Source of the DNA: an uncultured Flavobacteriales bacterium
Lineage (GTDB): Bacteria > Bacteroidota > Bacteroidia > Palsa-965
Length of the DNA: 63,117 bases
Assembly: GCA_903873905.1 (NCBI GenBank)
Contig: CAIQQJ010000045.1
Span: 1 to 63,117, forward strand
Direction of reading: 5' to 3'
Part shown: piece after piece, positions 62,113-63,117 of the stretch
How positions within the stretch are numbered: position 1 is the first letter of the stretch
How the letters are laid out: every line of letters starts with the position of its first letter
Program-made: the position numbers and the translations under genes
The notes under the pieces: generated by a model
Databases searched by the model: none
Seen by the model: the letters and a program-made list of their open reading frames with translations, nothing else
Told to the model about the DNA's origin: nothing

Positions 62113-63117
62113 TTAACCATTTATTTTCTTACTAACAATTCTTGTTCGTAATTTGATAAATGGTTCATGAATGAATTTGTATAATAGAAAACTGATTGTT
62201 ATAGCCACACAAACCATTAAGGAAGTAGAAATTGCTGGATGCAAATGAATTATGCCAGGGAAAAAATGGTTCACCAACTTGAAAACATCCAAATGAACAA
62301 GATAAATACCATAGGACAGAAAACTAATCCAAGTAATAATGAAATTTAAAGGTTTCAATTTTGCCAGCCAAAGAATTGAGACCGATGCATTGAGAAATGG
62401 CAATAACAATGCAATACTTATGCTGATTAGAGAAAACCAAATTGTTCGCAACCATAGTAACTGATTTTCACCCAAATTTCCGCCATTATCCATCCTGAAA
62501 AAATACAGCAGTACAATGAAAACTGAAAGTGCGCAAATGAAAAACCATGTACGTGCCATTTTCTTATAAATAGATTCAGAAAATAGCTTTATCGCAGCAA
62601 GTCCAACACCAATGAGAAAGGAATCCAAACGAAATGGGAAATTTCCAACAATTGCACCATAAGGGCGATTGGTATACAACACCCAACCCAATCGCATCAC
62701 GTTTGACAAGAAAATAAAAAGTAATACAAAAAGTAAAAATTTTCGTGCTTGGATTCCCTTCCTAAAAAAAAACAAAGAATAATAATGGCATGACAATATA
62801 AAACCATTCTTCTAGTACAAGCGTCCAGCTAACAGGAAGGAAGTTGATTCCATAAAAATTATTTTGTAGGAAAAGAAAATAATAGCCTATGTGATAGGAA
62901 ATGGAATGGTCAATGAAAATAAATTTCAAAATCAAAACACAATAATAAAGTGGAAGGGTTCTGAACCATCTTTTTATCCAGAAATATTTCAGATCTGTAA
63001 AATTGAACCCGTCTTTAAATTCACGTATCAACATTTCACCAATGAGAAACCCACTCATCACAAAGAATGATTCTACAGCTATAACACCATGTCGCAAACC
63101 AAAAAGTTTATCATAGC
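62113..63117 (-). CDS. Acyltransferase-3 family protein, frameshifted at a T9 run and cut by the window edge
   Basis: Two minus-strand reading frames form one acyltransferase-3 protein. The first (63117 to about 62765) holds LRHGVIAVESFFVMSGFLIGEML, IKRWFRTLPLYY and VSWTLVLEEWFYIVMPLL; it meets TAG within a run of nine A/T (62764-62772). Eight residues in that run would join the second frame (FFRKGIQARKF onward), which continues to LLYKFIHEPFIKL and the stop at 62113. The N-terminus is beyond the window. It is either an assembly/sequencing error or a homopolymer-based on/off switch. Function: O-acyltransferase on surface polysaccharide. Confidence 0.85.

Noticed and set aside
48830-63117. Exosortase/PEP-CTERM-type exopolysaccharide locus
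   Set aside because: AsnB, deacetylase and GT4 genes recall it, but no exosortase, XrtA-type marker or PEP-CTERM protein is present.
1-63117. tRNA, rRNA, prophage or transposon genes
   Set aside because: No cloverleaf with a CCA-end, no rRNA-like block, no integrase, transposase or phage structural gene was recognised on either strand.

Overview
The window is low-GC DNA from a member of the Bacteroidota. Supporting signs are a secreted protein with SprB-type repeats and a gliding-motility/type IX secretion C-terminal domain, the Bacteroidota-specific small protein DUF4295 next to rpmG and ftsY, bshC for bacillithiol, an S46 dipeptidyl-peptidase, and promoters of the Bacteroidota form (TTG, 18-19 nt, TAnnTTTG) before rplS, rpmG and rpmB. 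No tRNA, rRNA, CRISPR array, transposase or phage gene was found. The sequence alone does not place the organism more finely.

Layout. 1-11,400: a DMT transporter, a YigZ/IMPACT protein, a thioesterase, a 5'-nucleotidase split into two genes, dnaA, a very large propeller histidine kinase on the opposite strand, a low-molecular-weight tyrosine phosphatase, an RsmI-like methylase, a ppGpp-hydrolase-like HD protein and a DciA-like DUF721 protein. 11,400-18,420: a T9SS cargo protein, an mntR/mntH pair (the transporter carries a UspA domain) and a rhomboid protease. 18,700-24,430: a minus-strand biotin operon, bioB - unknown outer-membrane protein - bioF - bioD - bioA, followed by a queuosine-precursor transporter whose start is broken by a homopolymer. 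24,700-40,800: housekeeping genes (trmD, rplS, bshC, Nudix, S46 peptidase, rimO, ftsY, DUF4295, rpmG, aminopeptidase P, rpmB), with two DUF2147 paralogues flanking a fatty-acid hydroxylase and a SpoIIE-type phosphatase.

41,300-46,400 holds an extracytoplasmic O-acylation module: an AlgI-like MBOAT, an AlgJ/X-like DHHW protein, an SGNH hydrolase with a C-terminal LysM domain, and a lipoprotein. After a WcaF-like acetyltransferase and a CNNM/CBS membrane protein, 48,830 to the end is a surface-polysaccharide locus: four glycosyltransferases, AsnB-type amidotransferase, GNAT, polysaccharide deacetylase, O-antigen-ligase/polymerase-like protein, two acyltransferase-3 proteins (the last frameshifted and cut by the window edge), an RffA/WecE-like aminotransferase and WecB. 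WecB and RffA together suggest that the glycan contains ManNAc-derived and 4-amino-4,6-dideoxyhexose sugars.

Two kinds of intergenic structure stand out. One is a dispersed 95-180 bp element (four copies) with conserved end blocks and an internal CCCAACA/TGTTGGG hairpin that shows a compensatory base change in one copy. The other is a set of short-word repeats arranged as inverted arms immediately after stop codons (after the DMT gene, mntH, the rhomboid gene and trmD), which look like home-made 3'-end hairpins.
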